Source of the DNA: Limnohabitans sp. Jir61
GTDB taxonomy: Bacteria > Pseudomonadota > Gammaproteobacteria > Burkholderiales > Burkholderiaceae_C
NCBI RefSeq assembly: GCF_003063545.1
Contig: NZ_NESD01000002.1
Location: 248,001 to 312,000, forward strand
DNA: 64,000 bases
Direction of reading: 5' to 3'
This document shows positions 57,041 through 64,000 of the stretch, piece after piece (positions within the stretch are counted from its first letter, which is position 1; each line of letters starts with the position of its first letter). The notes under the pieces are model-generated. The model had not been told where the DNA came from, did not search any database, and saw only the letters and a list, made by a program, of their open reading frames with translations. A program made the position numbers and the translations under genes.

Positions 57041-57768
57041 GAGTGCCCCACTTCGTTGGACAGCATCCAAGGCTCTAAGCCCAACAACTTCATGGCTCGC
57101 GCGTAACGCTGTTCCACTGGCGTGTCAAAAATCACCGCCATGTCTGCGCCAACGGTCAGCCAACTGTTTTCAGCCAGCTCCGACTCCAACTGGCCTTCAC
57201 CCCAAGCCGAGTAGCCCAAAGAGATCAACACACGCTTGGGGCCAGCGCCCATCGACAGCGCTTCGAGCACGTCTTTGGAGGTGGTCATTTCCAAACCACC
57301 GGGGATGGTCATGGTGGAGGCGTAGACGGTGTCTTTGTCGCTCACGGCGCTGAGGGCCGCAGCTTCTTCGGCAACTTCGGTGGCGGCTTCGGCAGCGGCT
57401 TGATGTGCCTCTTGTTGCGCAGCATCTGCTGCGTTGACCGGTGGCGTCACCGCTACAGCCTCGCCGATATGCTGCGCCTCATGGCTCCACAGCGCATCGT
57501 GCAACACAAAGCCGCGTTCAGTATGTACGGGGCCACCTTGCAGCACAGGGGCGTTCATCAGGTCTTGGCGGTGCAGGGGCAGCTCGACTTTTTCGAACAA
57601 GCCTTCCATCGACAACTCGCTGGGTTTGTTGATGACCAGCCCCATCGCACCGCGTTCGCTGTGCTCGCACACATAGACCACGCTTTTAGCAAAAAGCTCG
57701 TCCTCCAAACTGGGCATTGCAATCAAAAAATGATGCGTCAGGTTGATGGAGGCAGAATCAGCGGTCAT
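57037..57768 (-). CDS. YqgE/AlgH family protein with Ala/Glu-rich insertion
   Basis: 243-residue YqgE/AlgH protein. Conserved parts are LTHHFLIAMPSLEDELFAKSVVYVCEHSERGAMGLVINKPS, VLQGGPVHTERGFVLH and the C-terminal LGYSAWGEGQLE. The family normally has about 185-190 residues; the excess is an insertion at residues 97-148 of low-complexity Ala/Glu sequence (AAAEAATEVAEEAAA) that interrupts the domain between two strands. It is first in the pyrimidine cluster. Function is unknown beyond conservation. Confidence 0.92.
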   Translation of the reverse strand: MTADSASINLTHHFLIAMPSLEDELFAKSVVYVCEHSERGAMGLVINKPSELSMEGLFEKVELPLHRQDLMNAPVLQGGPVHTERGFVLHDALWSHEAQHIGEAVAVTPPVNAADAAQQEAHQAAAEAATEVAEEAAALSAVSDKDTVYASTMTIPGGLEMTTSKDVLEALSMGAGPKRVLISLGYSAWGEGQLESELAENSWLTVGADMAVIFDTPVEQRYARAMKLLGLEPWMLSNEVGHS

Positions 57769-57790
57769 GCAGCAATTTTAAAGGGTGAAC

Positions 57791-59290
57791 ATGCCTAGCC
57801 AGTCGTCTAAATCTACACACCACTTGCCCCACGTGGACAAAGGGCTGATGTGGTTCCGCCGCGACCTACGCGCGTTCGACAACGCAGCGCTGTTTCAAGC
57901 GCTCAAAAGCTGCAAGCAAGTGCACTGCGTGTTCGTGTTTGACAAAGCTATTTTGGACAGCCTGCCGCGCGCGGACCGACGTGTGGAGTTCATCCGCGAA
58001 TCGCTGGCCGCGCTGGACGCTGAGCTGCACGCCGTAGCAGGCCAAGCTGGTGCGGGCCTGATCGTGCGACACGCGGTGGCCTCAACAGAAGTGCCACGCC
58101 TCGCACACGAGCTGGGCGTGCAAGAGGTGTTTGCCAACCACGACGACGAGCCAGACGCGCTTGCCCGCGACGCCCAAGTGCGTGGCGGCTTAGCCAACTT
58201 TGGTATTGGTTTTCAAACCTTCAAAGACCATGTGATTTTTGAGCGCAGCGAGGTGTTGACCCAAATGGGCAAGCCCTACGGCGTGTTCACGCCCTACAAA
58301 AATGCATGGCTGCAAAAGGTGAACGACTACTATTTGAAGTCCTACCCCGTGGGCAAATACATCAAAGCCTTGGCCGCACGGCCCAAGGCCTACCAAGTGC
58401 CGGTCCCCACATTGGCCGACATTGGCTTTGAGCCCACCAACCTCAGCAGCCTGCACGTGCCAACAGGCAGTCCCGGCGGCTTGGCCTTGTTTGAAGATTT
58501 CTTCGACCGCATGGACAAGTACGACGAAACCCGCAATTTCCCCGCCATCAAAGGCCCCAGCTACTTGGGCGTGCATTTGCGCTTTGGCACGGTGTCGATT
58601 CGCCAACTGGCATCGACCGCGTACAAGCGCATGTTGGTGGGCTCGGCAGGTGCAGAGGTGTGGCTGTCTGAGCTGGTTTGGCGCGATTTTTATCACCAAA
58701 TCTTGCACCACCACCCGCGTGTGGTGACGGGAGCTTTCAAGCCCGAATACAACGACATCAAATGGGATCACCACAAGCATGCCAAAGAGCTGTTTGCCGC
58801 GTGGTGCGAAGGCCGCACCGGCTATCCGTTGGTCGATGCCGCCATGGCGCAAATCAACCAAACTGGCTATATGCACAACCGCCTGCGCATGGTGGTGGCC
58901 AGCTTTTTAACCAAAGACCTTGGCATCGATTGGCGCTGGGGTGAGCGCTATTTTGCGGAGCACCTCAACGACTTTGACCTTGCCGCCAACAACGGCGGCT
59001 GGCAGTGGGCCAGCTCTAGCGGCTGCGATGCGCAGCCCTACTTTCGCATCTTCAACCCCACCAACCAAAGCGAGAAGTTTGACCCCGAAGGCAAGTTCAT
59101 TCGCCGTTATGTGCCTGCACTTGCCAAGCTCAGCAACAAAGCCATTCACGCACCGTGGCTGGCCAAGCCTTTGGAATTAGAAGAAGCGGGTTTGGTGCTG
59201 GGGCGCGATTACCCAAGGCCCATCGTCGACCACGCCGAGGCACGTGCGCACACGCTGGAACGCTATGCGGTGGTGAAGAAAGTGAAGTAA
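57791..59290 (+). CDS. phrB: Deoxyribodipyrimidine photolyase
   Basis: 499-residue class I CPD photolyase/cryptochrome-family protein. N-terminal Rossmann part starts GLMWFRRDLRAFDNAALF; the FAD-binding part has WSELVWRDFYHQI-like sequence, RTGYPLVDAAMAQINQTGYMHNRLRM, the long DLAANNGGWQWASSSGCDAQPYFRIFNP block and a C-terminal KFIRRYVPAL. All features fit a light-driven pyrimidine-dimer repair enzyme. The ATG at 57791 is preferred over GTG 57785. Confidence 0.94.
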   Translation: MPSQSSKSTHHLPHVDKGLMWFRRDLRAFDNAALFQALKSCKQVHCVFVFDKAILDSLPRADRRVEFIRESLAALDAELHAVAGQAGAGLIVRHAVASTEVPRLAHELGVQEVFANHDDEPDALARDAQVRGGLANFGIGFQTFKDHVIFERSEVLTQMGKPYGVFTPYKNAWLQKVNDYYLKSYPVGKYIKALAARPKAYQVPVPTLADIGFEPTNLSSLHVPTGSPGGLALFEDFFDRMDKYDETRNFPAIKGPSYLGVHLRFGTVSIRQLASTAYKRMLVGSAGAEVWLSELVWRDFYHQILHHHPRVVTGAFKPEYNDIKWDHHKHAKELFAAWCEGRTGYPLVDAAMAQINQTGYMHNRLRMVVASFLTKDLGIDWRWGERYFAEHLNDFDLAANNGGWQWASSSGCDAQPYFRIFNPTNQSEKFDPEGKFIRRYVPALAKLSNKAIHAPWLAKPLELEEAGLVLGRDYPRPIVDHAEARAHTLERYAVVKKVK

Positions 59291-59301
59291 CGAGAGGCAG
59301 C

Positions 59302-59382
59302 AGGCGATCAAATGCTATTCACCACGACAGCGCGTAAGCGCTGTCAATCGCCTTAGTAGCAGTAAATCAAAGGCTATTCGCC
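59302..59382. repeat. Structured intergenic repeat: nested hairpins and direct repeat
   Basis: Outer stem AGGCGAT/ATCGCCT (59302-59308 with 59347-59353) encloses an inner hairpin GACAGCGC-gtaa-GCGCTGTC (59326-59345). A direct repeat ATCAAA(T/G)GCTATTC(A/G)CC occurs at 59307-59323 and 59366-59382 (15 of 17 identical), the second copy overlapping the 3' end of the next gene. It may be a REP-like element of Comamonadaceae or a terminator for the photolyase gene. Confidence 0.5.
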
Positions 59383-60021
59383 TTTGAGGGCCGCCAACAC
59401 TTGCGGCTGCGCATCGCGCAGGCTGCCCACCGCAAAGTGCTGCAGCAAGCGGCTCACCTCTTGGGCACCGCTCAGGCTGGTTTTGATGTCGTCCGCCACA
59501 CGTTTGGCGCGAAGGCGAGCCAACTGAACGGCCAATGAATCAGCCACTTGTTGAACCGCAGTTAGCTGCACATCTTGCGCGAGCTGCGCCATGCTTTGCA
59601 CGTCCAGCTGGGCTTCTGTTGGCAAGTCAGACTCTGGCGACTCAGACCAGTCATTCAAGATACTCACCAAGCGCTGCGAAATCACATCAGCCTGCTCTAA
59701 AAACAGCAGATGGTTGATGACTTGCAGGCTGTCTTCCACAGGTTTGTGGTGCTCATTGAACTGCTCGCGCAACTGCAAACCGCTCAGCACCTGCGAGGCC
59801 GCGCTGGCCTCAGACTCTTCAATGCTGCGATTGGGAGCCAATCGCATGCCTTCAAAAAAATGGGTGGCCAGCGCCCAAAAGGTGCGCCAGCCAGCAATGG
59901 TTTCCGCATCGAGCTGGCGTTGACATAACAGCTCTAGCTCACGCGCCGCATGCAAATCCACTGCGGGACGATGGCGCAGCAAGGCCAACACATGGCTTTC
60001 AAACTGCGCGCGTACTTCCAT
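59374..60021 (-). CDS. Unknown helical protein, possibly related to ChpA/PilL N-terminal domain
   Basis: 215-residue all-helical protein without signal peptide or membrane helix. The segment LCQRQLDAETIAGWRTFWALATHFFEGM resembles the N-terminal region of type IV pilus chemotaxis kinases (ChpA/PilL), and in related genomes the rubredoxin gene next door is followed by pilG-pilH-pilI-pilJ-chpA. No such genes follow here, so this could be a distant relative or remnant. I do not know its function. Confidence 0.65.
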   Translation of the reverse strand: MEVRAQFESHVLALLRHRPAVDLHAARELELLCQRQLDAETIAGWRTFWALATHFFEGMRLAPNRSIEESEASAASQVLSGLQLREQFNEHHKPVEDSLQVINHLLFLEQADVISQRLVSILNDWSESPESDLPTEAQLDVQSMAQLAQDVQLTAVQQVADSLAVQLARLRAKRVADDIKTSLSGAQEVSRLLQHFAVGSLRDAQPQVLAALKGE

Positions 60022-60026
60022 GGCGA

Positions 60027-60194
60027 TTAAATTTGCACCATTTCAAAGTCTTCTTTGCGTGCGCCGCACTCGGGACAGGTCCAGTTCATGGGCACATCGG
60101 CCCACGCAGTGCCAGCGGCAATGCCATGTTCAGGCGCGCCAGCCTCTTCGTCGTAAATCCATCCACAAATCAGACACATCCAGGTATTAGCCAC
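60027..60194 (-). CDS. Rubredoxin
   Basis: 55-residue iron protein with both Cys pairs of the FeS4 site, CLICGW and CPECGA, and the usual spacing and DVPMNWTCPECG. The GTG at 60194 is chosen as start because it gives the conserved short N-terminus (ANTWMCLICGW); longer starts run into the divergent thiD promoter. It may give electrons to an alkane or other oxygenase or to oxygen-reducing proteins. Confidence 0.93.
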   Translation of the reverse strand: MANTWMCLICGWIYDEEAGAPEHGIAAGTAWADVPMNWTCPECGARKEDFEMVQI

Positions 60195-60246
60195 AGTATT
60201 TCTTTCGTCAACGCATAGAATGAAATGCATTGTATCGACCCCACCC

Positions 60247-61188
60247 ATGGCGCCAGAAAATACCCCCCTTCCCACCGAAATTGCCCTGTCTGATGAGACA
60301 GGCGGCGCGCCACCGTGCGTGCTGGTGTTCAACGCCAACGACCCCAGCGGTGCAGGCGGCTTGTCCGCCGACGTGTTGGCGGCAGCCTCGGTCGGTGCGC
60401 ACGCCCTACCCGTGGTGACGGGCGCCTACATGCGCGATACCGCTGAAATTTTTGACCACATCGCGTTTGATGAAGACGCAGTCGCCGAACAAGCCCGCAG
60501 CGTGCTGGAAGACGTGAGTGTGCAAATCATCAAAGTGGGTTTTTGCGGCGACCCCGAAAACCTCAGCATCATTGCCGAGATCAGCACCGACTATGCCGAC
60601 GTGCCCGTCATTGCCTACATGCCCAACCTGTCGTGGTGGGAAGACGAAAAGATTGACGCGTACTTAGACGCTTTTCGTGAACTGATATTGCCGCAAACCA
60701 CCGTACTGGTCGGCAACCACAACACGCTGTGGCGCTGGTTGTTGCCCGAGTGGAGCAACGAGAAAAGCCCCAGTCCACGCGACATCGCACGCGCTGCCGC
60801 CGAAGTGGGCGTGCCTTATGTGCTGGTGACGGGCATCAACCACCCAGACCAACACATTGAAAACGCTTTGGCCACTGCGCACACGGTGATGGTGAGCGAA
60901 CGCTATGAACGCTTTGACGCCGTGTTTGCCGGAGCTGGCGACACGCTGAGCATCACGCTGGCAGCTGTGCTGGCCGCAGGCACCGACCTTGAGCTGGCCA
61001 CACGTGAAGCGTTGAATTACCTTGACCAAAGCCTCAACAACGGCTTTCGGCCTGGCATGGGCCACATCGTGCCCGACCGCATGTTTTGGGCCGAAGAAGA
61101 TGAAGAAGGCGACGCAGGCGAAGACACTGACGGCCTGCCGGCCACTGCAGAAGACTTCTCGCTACCGCGCCACGAAACCAAACATTGA
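60247..61188 (+). CDS. thiD: Hydroxymethylpyrimidine/phosphomethylpyrimidine kinase
   Basis: PfkB/ribokinase-fold thiamin-pathway kinase of about 313 residues. Substrate motif NANDPSGAGGLSADVLAAASVGAHALPVVTGAYMRDT at the N-terminus and the ATP/anion hole VFAGAGDTLSITLAA near residue 228. The C-terminus has an acidic tail EEDEEGDAGEDTDG. ATG 60247 is preferred because a -10-like TAGAAT overlaps the in-frame ATG at 60220. Divergent from rubredoxin. Confidence 0.88.
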   Translation: MAPENTPLPTEIALSDETGGAPPCVLVFNANDPSGAGGLSADVLAAASVGAHALPVVTGAYMRDTAEIFDHIAFDEDAVAEQARSVLEDVSVQIIKVGFCGDPENLSIIAEISTDYADVPVIAYMPNLSWWEDEKIDAYLDAFRELILPQTTVLVGNHNTLWRWLLPEWSNEKSPSPRDIARAAAEVGVPYVLVTGINHPDQHIENALATAHTVMVSERYERFDAVFAGAGDTLSITLAAVLAAGTDLELATREALNYLDQSLNNGFRPGMGHIVPDRMFWAEEDEEGDAGEDTDGLPATAEDFSLPRHETKH

Positions 61189-61201
61189 TAGTTAGAAAAC
61201 C

Positions 61202-62497
61202 ATGACCGATTTGAACCAAACCCTGTTTGACCGCGCTGCCCAAGTCATCCCCGGTGGCGTGAACTCGCCCGTGCGTGCGTTTCGTGCTGTGGGCGGCACG
61301 CCCCGCTTTGTACAACGCGCCCAAGGCGCTTACTTTTGGGATGCCAATAGCCAAAAGTACATCGACTACATCGGCTCTTGGGGCCCCATGATCTTGGGCC
61401 ACGGCAACCCAGTAGTGCTGGAGGCTGTGCAAAAAGCAGCCTTGGATGGCTTCTCATTCGGCGCGCCCACCGAGCGCGAGATTGAGCTGGCCGAAGAGAT
61501 TTTGAAACACGTGCCCTCCATGGAAATGGTGCGCTTGGTCAGCTCAGGCACTGAAGCCGGCATGAGCGCTTTGCGCTTGGCACGCGGTGCGACAGGCCGC
61601 AGCAAATTCATCAAGTTTGAAGGCTGCTACCACGGCCACTGCGACGCGTTGCTGGTCAAAGCAGGCTCGGGCCTTGCCACCTTTGGCAACCCCACCAGCG
61701 CAGGCGTGCCGCCTGAAGTGGTGCGTGACACCTTGGTGCTCGAGTACAACAACATCGCCCAACTCGAAGAAGCTTTTGCGCTGCACGGCAAAGAACTCGC
61801 GTGCGTGATGATTGAACCGATCGCAGGCAATATGAACTTTGTGCGTGCGAGCGTGCCATTCATGAAACGCTGCCGCGAGCTATGCACCGAATACGGCGCA
61901 CTGTTTGTGTTTGACGAAGTCATGACCGGTTTCCGTGTGGCACTAGGCAGCGCACAAAGCGTGTACGCCAAACTCATTCCCGGCTTCAAGCCTGACGTGA
62001 CCGTACTGGGCAAAGTCATTGGCGGCGGCATGCCGTTGGCAGCGTTTGGCGGCCCACGCGCCATCATGCAGCAACTCGCGCCCACTGGCCCTGTGTACCA
62101 AGCAGGCACCCTTAGCGGTAACCCTGTGGCCACAGCTTGCGGCTTAGCCACTTTGCGTGAAATTGCCAAGCCTGGTTTCTTTGATGCATTGGGTGCACGC
62201 ACACAAAGCTTGGTCGACGGACTCACCGCAGCAGCCGCCAAGGCAGGTGTGCCTTTCAGCGCTGATTGCCAAGGCGGCATGTTTGGCTTCTTCTTATTGC
62301 CCGAGCTGCCACAAAACTATGCCAAGGTCATGACCAGCGACAGTCCTAAGTTCAACAAGCTCTTTCATGGTTTGCTCGACCGTGGTGTCTACATCGCGCC
62401 TGCGTTGTACGAAGCAGGCTTTGTCAGCGCCGCACACACCGATGCCGACATTGCTCAAACTGTGGCTGCTGCCGCAGACGTATTTGCACAACTATGA
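61202..62497 (+). CDS. hemL: Glutamate-1-semialdehyde 2,1-aminomutase
   Basis: 431-residue PLP enzyme that makes 5-aminolevulinate in the C5 haem pathway. Signature [18 protein letters not shown] at the N-terminus, the PLP Asp in [10 protein letters not shown] and the lysine in [19 protein letters not shown] near residue 265. Standard length. Overlaps the next gene by 4 bp. Confidence 0.96.
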   Translation: MTDLNQTLFDRAAQVIPGGVNSPVRAFRAVGGTPRFVQRAQGAYFWDANSQKYIDYIGSWGPMILGHGNPVVLEAVQKAALDGFSFGAPTEREIELAEEILKHVPSMEMVRLVSSGTEAGMSALRLARGATGRSKFIKFEGCYHGHCDALLVKAGSGLATFGNPTSAGVPPEVVRDTLVLEYNNIAQLEEAFALHGKELACVMIEPIAGNMNFVRASVPFMKRCRELCTEYGALFVFDEVMTGFRVALGSAQSVYAKLIPGFKPDVTVLGKVIGGGMPLAAFGGPRAIMQQLAPTGPVYQAGTLSGNPVATACGLATLREIAKPGFFDALGARTQSLVDGLTAAAAKAGVPFSADCQGGMFGFFLLPELPQNYAKVMTSDSPKFNKLFHGLLDRGVYIAPALYEAGFVSAAHTDADIAQTVAAAADVFAQL

Positions 62498-62940
62498 AAA
62501 AACTTTTTTTAGCCTTGTGTGTGATTGCCGCAACGCCCGCTGCTTTTGCAGCGTTTTGGGTGAACCCCGGTTTTTACTCGTACCACTTTGACACAGATAA
62601 AAATCTGAACAACCACAACGGCGGCTTTGGCGTTGAAGCCAGCATCACAGACACCTATTCGTTGACTGCCGGTGTGTTTCAAAACAGCGACCGCACCACC
62701 TCTCACTATGTGGGTGCGTATGTCATGCCCTTCAGAGCTGGCCCCGTCAAACTCGGCGCGGCCGTTGGCGCTTTCAATGGTTACCCACAAATGCACGAGG
62801 GTGGTTGGTTTCCAGCAGCCGTTCCCACATTGGCATTCGAGGGCCGCAGCTTGGGCTTGAATGTTGGTTTCGTTCCCAAAATTGGCGACCGTGTGCACAG
62901 CGCCATCAGCTTTCAACTCAAATACAACGTCGCGCCTTAA
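62494..62940 (+). CDS. Exported beta-rich protein, possible outer-membrane barrel
   Basis: 148 residues with a signal peptide ending PAAFAAF. The mature part is rich in aromatic residues and short alternating strands ([48 protein letters not shown]), compatible with a small barrel. I do not recognise the family with confidence. Co-translated with hemL through an ATGA overlap. Confidence 0.72.
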   Translation: MKKLFLALCVIAATPAAFAAFWVNPGFYSYHFDTDKNLNNHNGGFGVEASITDTYSLTAGVFQNSDRTTSHYVGAYVMPFRAGPVKLGAAVGAFNGYPQMHEGGWFPAAVPTLAFEGRSLGLNVGFVPKIGDRVHSAISFQLKYNVAP

Positions 62941-62991
62941 CGCGCTTTTACCTCTCGTCCTTCTCGGGCGCTTTTCCCCACAAGGACACAC

Positions 62992-63345
62992 ATGAAAAAA
63001 ACATTCCAACTTCAGGTCGAAGGCAAGCACCCGGACCGCTTGCTTGAAGCCATCAAACACGACATTCGCAAATACCTCAAACGCGAACGCCGCCGCGACG
63101 TACCAGAAGGCGCAGACTTTTGGGACTTTGATTGCAAATTTGGCTTGACCGAAGAAACCGCCGAAGTCGTGCACTTGGCCAACGTCATCACCTGCATCGA
63201 CAACGCAGTGGCGAATCAAGCCACTCAGTTTTATGTGGAACTATTGGCCAAGCCCGGCGTGCGCACCAAGCGCCCAGCGGGTGAAGCGCTGGAGCACCAA
63301 GAACGTCATGCGTTTGACGGCTTGGATGACGACCACAACGATTAA
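62992..63345 (+). CDS. DUF6172 family protein
   Basis: 117-residue soluble protein with the conserved MKKTFQLQVEGKHPDRLLEAIKHDIRKYLKRERR...PEGADFWDFDCKFG, recognised as DUF6172. It is a small conserved protein of unknown role. The terminal LDDDHND is acidic. Ends convergent with the helicase gene (4-bp overlap). Confidence 0.85.
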   Translation: MKKTFQLQVEGKHPDRLLEAIKHDIRKYLKRERRRDVPEGADFWDFDCKFGLTEETAEVVHLANVITCIDNAVANQATQFYVELLAKPGVRTKRPAGEALEHQERHAFDGLDDDHND

Positions 63346-64000
63346 GGTTTTTGCTGCGCGGCTTGCGCCGCAGCAGCCGCACGCAACTTGTCTTTCTTGC
63401 TCGGGCGTGCACCTTTGATGCCGCCCGTGCCGTCGTTGAGTGGCGACACTGGTGGTGGCACGTCAGTGAGCGCAAAGCCTTCCAGCACTTCGAGTGGCAG
63501 CTGCACTTGGGCACGTTTTTGAATCAGCTGCCAATGCGCCAATGTAGCGGCGGTGACAAAGCTCACGGCTTCGCCACTGGCGCCTGCACGGCCTGTGCGG
63601 CCAATGCGGTGGGTGTAGTCGGTGGCTGAGCGCGGCAAGTCGTAGTTGACCACCACAGGCAACTGCGCGATGTCGATGCCGCGTGCCGCGAGGTCGGTGG
63701 TGACCACCACTTCCCAACGTTCTTCTTTGAACTCGGCCAACACGTCTTGACGCGCGCCTTGGCTCATCTCGCCATGAAACGCGGTGGCAAACACGCCGGC
63801 TTTGTAGAGCTTGTTGGCCACATGCTCACACGCGTAACGCGTGGCCACAAACACCAACACGCGCTTCCATGCGTGCGTTTTGATGAGGTGGCGCAGCAAA
63901 GCGGTGCGACTTTTTTCGTCCACAGAAATTGCACGTTGCGCAATGTCGGGCGCGTGCGCTTCGGTGTGCGCGATGGTGATGCGTGCGGGGTTGCTCAGCA
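63342..64000 (-). CDS. DEAD-box RNA helicase, C-terminal part (cut by window edge)
   Basis: The visible ~219 residues are the second RecA domain of a DEAD-box helicase (RhlE-like): VLVFVATRYACEHV, FHGEMSQGARQDVL, motif V VVTTDLAARGIDI and motif VI YTHRIGRTGRAG, then a Lys/Ala-rich tail. The frame stays open to base 64000, so domain 1 and the start lie outside. Likely role in RNA unwinding during ribosome assembly or cold adaptation. Confidence 0.93.
   Translation of the reverse strand, partial: LSNPARITIAHTEAHAPDIAQRAISVDEKSRTALLRHLIKTHAWKRVLVFVATRYACEHVANKLYKAGVFATAFHGEMSQGARQDVLAEFKEERWEVVVTTDLAARGIDIAQLPVVVNYDLPRSATDYTHRIGRTGRAGASGEAVSFVTAATLAHWQLIQKRAQVQLPLEVLEGFALTDVPPPVSPLNDGTGGIKGARPSKKDKLRAAAAAQAAQQKP

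Overview
The window looks like chromosome of a betaproteobacterium of the order Burkholderiales, probably Comamonadaceae (Limnohabitans/Rhodoferax/Polaromonas-like). The reasons are the high-GC coding style, several orphan Bug/TctC-type solute-binding proteins, the gene order algH-ruvX-pyrR-pyrB-pyrC'-plsC, the hemL-thiD-rubredoxin neighbourhood and a soxCDYZAXB cluster. The genus is inferred from remembered gene content, not from a search. No prophage, insertion sequence or CRISPR array was seen.

Layout. 1-4.6 kb: housekeeping genes (LysR fragment, SCO1, BioC-like methyltransferase, ComF, TrmL, ferredoxin-NADP reductase, DUF1841). 4.7-6.2 kb: two small genes on the minus strand, each ending in an attC-like recombination site. 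I read this as a two-cassette integron remnant with no integrase. 6.4-11.5 kb: an orphan Bug protein with a CoA-transferase, then a MoxR/small membrane protein/VWA module, DoxX and a tRNA-Arg. 11.6-15.7 kb: PilT, HU, a VOC protein and a SulP transporter fused to STAS and cyclic-nucleotide domains. 15.8-22.2 kb: a catabolic operon (sorbosone-dehydrogenase-like protein, dihaem cytochrome, CMD-family protein, two Bug proteins, isopropylmalate-dehydrogenase-like enzyme, lactonase-like amidohydrolase). 22.2-27.7 kb: DUF2892, MFS, a UbiA-type prenyltransferase, CcoG, then AhpD-like, OsmC, rhodanese and ArsR genes.

27.7-53 kb is essentially a sulfur-metabolism island. It holds an ArsR-controlled RND pump with TolC, a cytochrome and rhodanese pair, a sulfate-binding protein behind a structured leader, a truncated cysA remnant, a persulfide-dioxygenase-like MBL enzyme divergent from YeeE/YedE transporters, and soxB/X/A/Z/Y/D/C. 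It continues with an accessory cytochrome, a Crp/Fnr regulator, a thioredoxin-like protein, a SoxH-like protein, a second YeeE/YedE transporter, fccAB, a DsrE protein and a second ArsR. Together these should import thiosulfate, oxidise thiosulfate, sulfide and sulfane sulfur in the periplasm, pass electrons to c-type cytochromes, and sense reactive sulfur and oxygen.

53-64 kb is housekeeping again: plsC, the pyrimidine genes with a catalytically degenerate dihydroorotase, ruvX, algH with an unusual insertion, photolyase, rubredoxin, thiD, hemL, two small conserved proteins and the C-terminal half of a DEAD-box helicase.

The observations I rate highest are the integron-cassette remnant (4709-6159), the perfect three-way-junction RNA fold that buries the ribosome-binding site of the sulfate-binding protein gene (36732-36797), and three FNR-type boxes placed 41.5 bp upstream of predicted start points. 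Two of those three boxes stand before sulfur or redox transport genes. The decayed sulfate ABC operon comes next.
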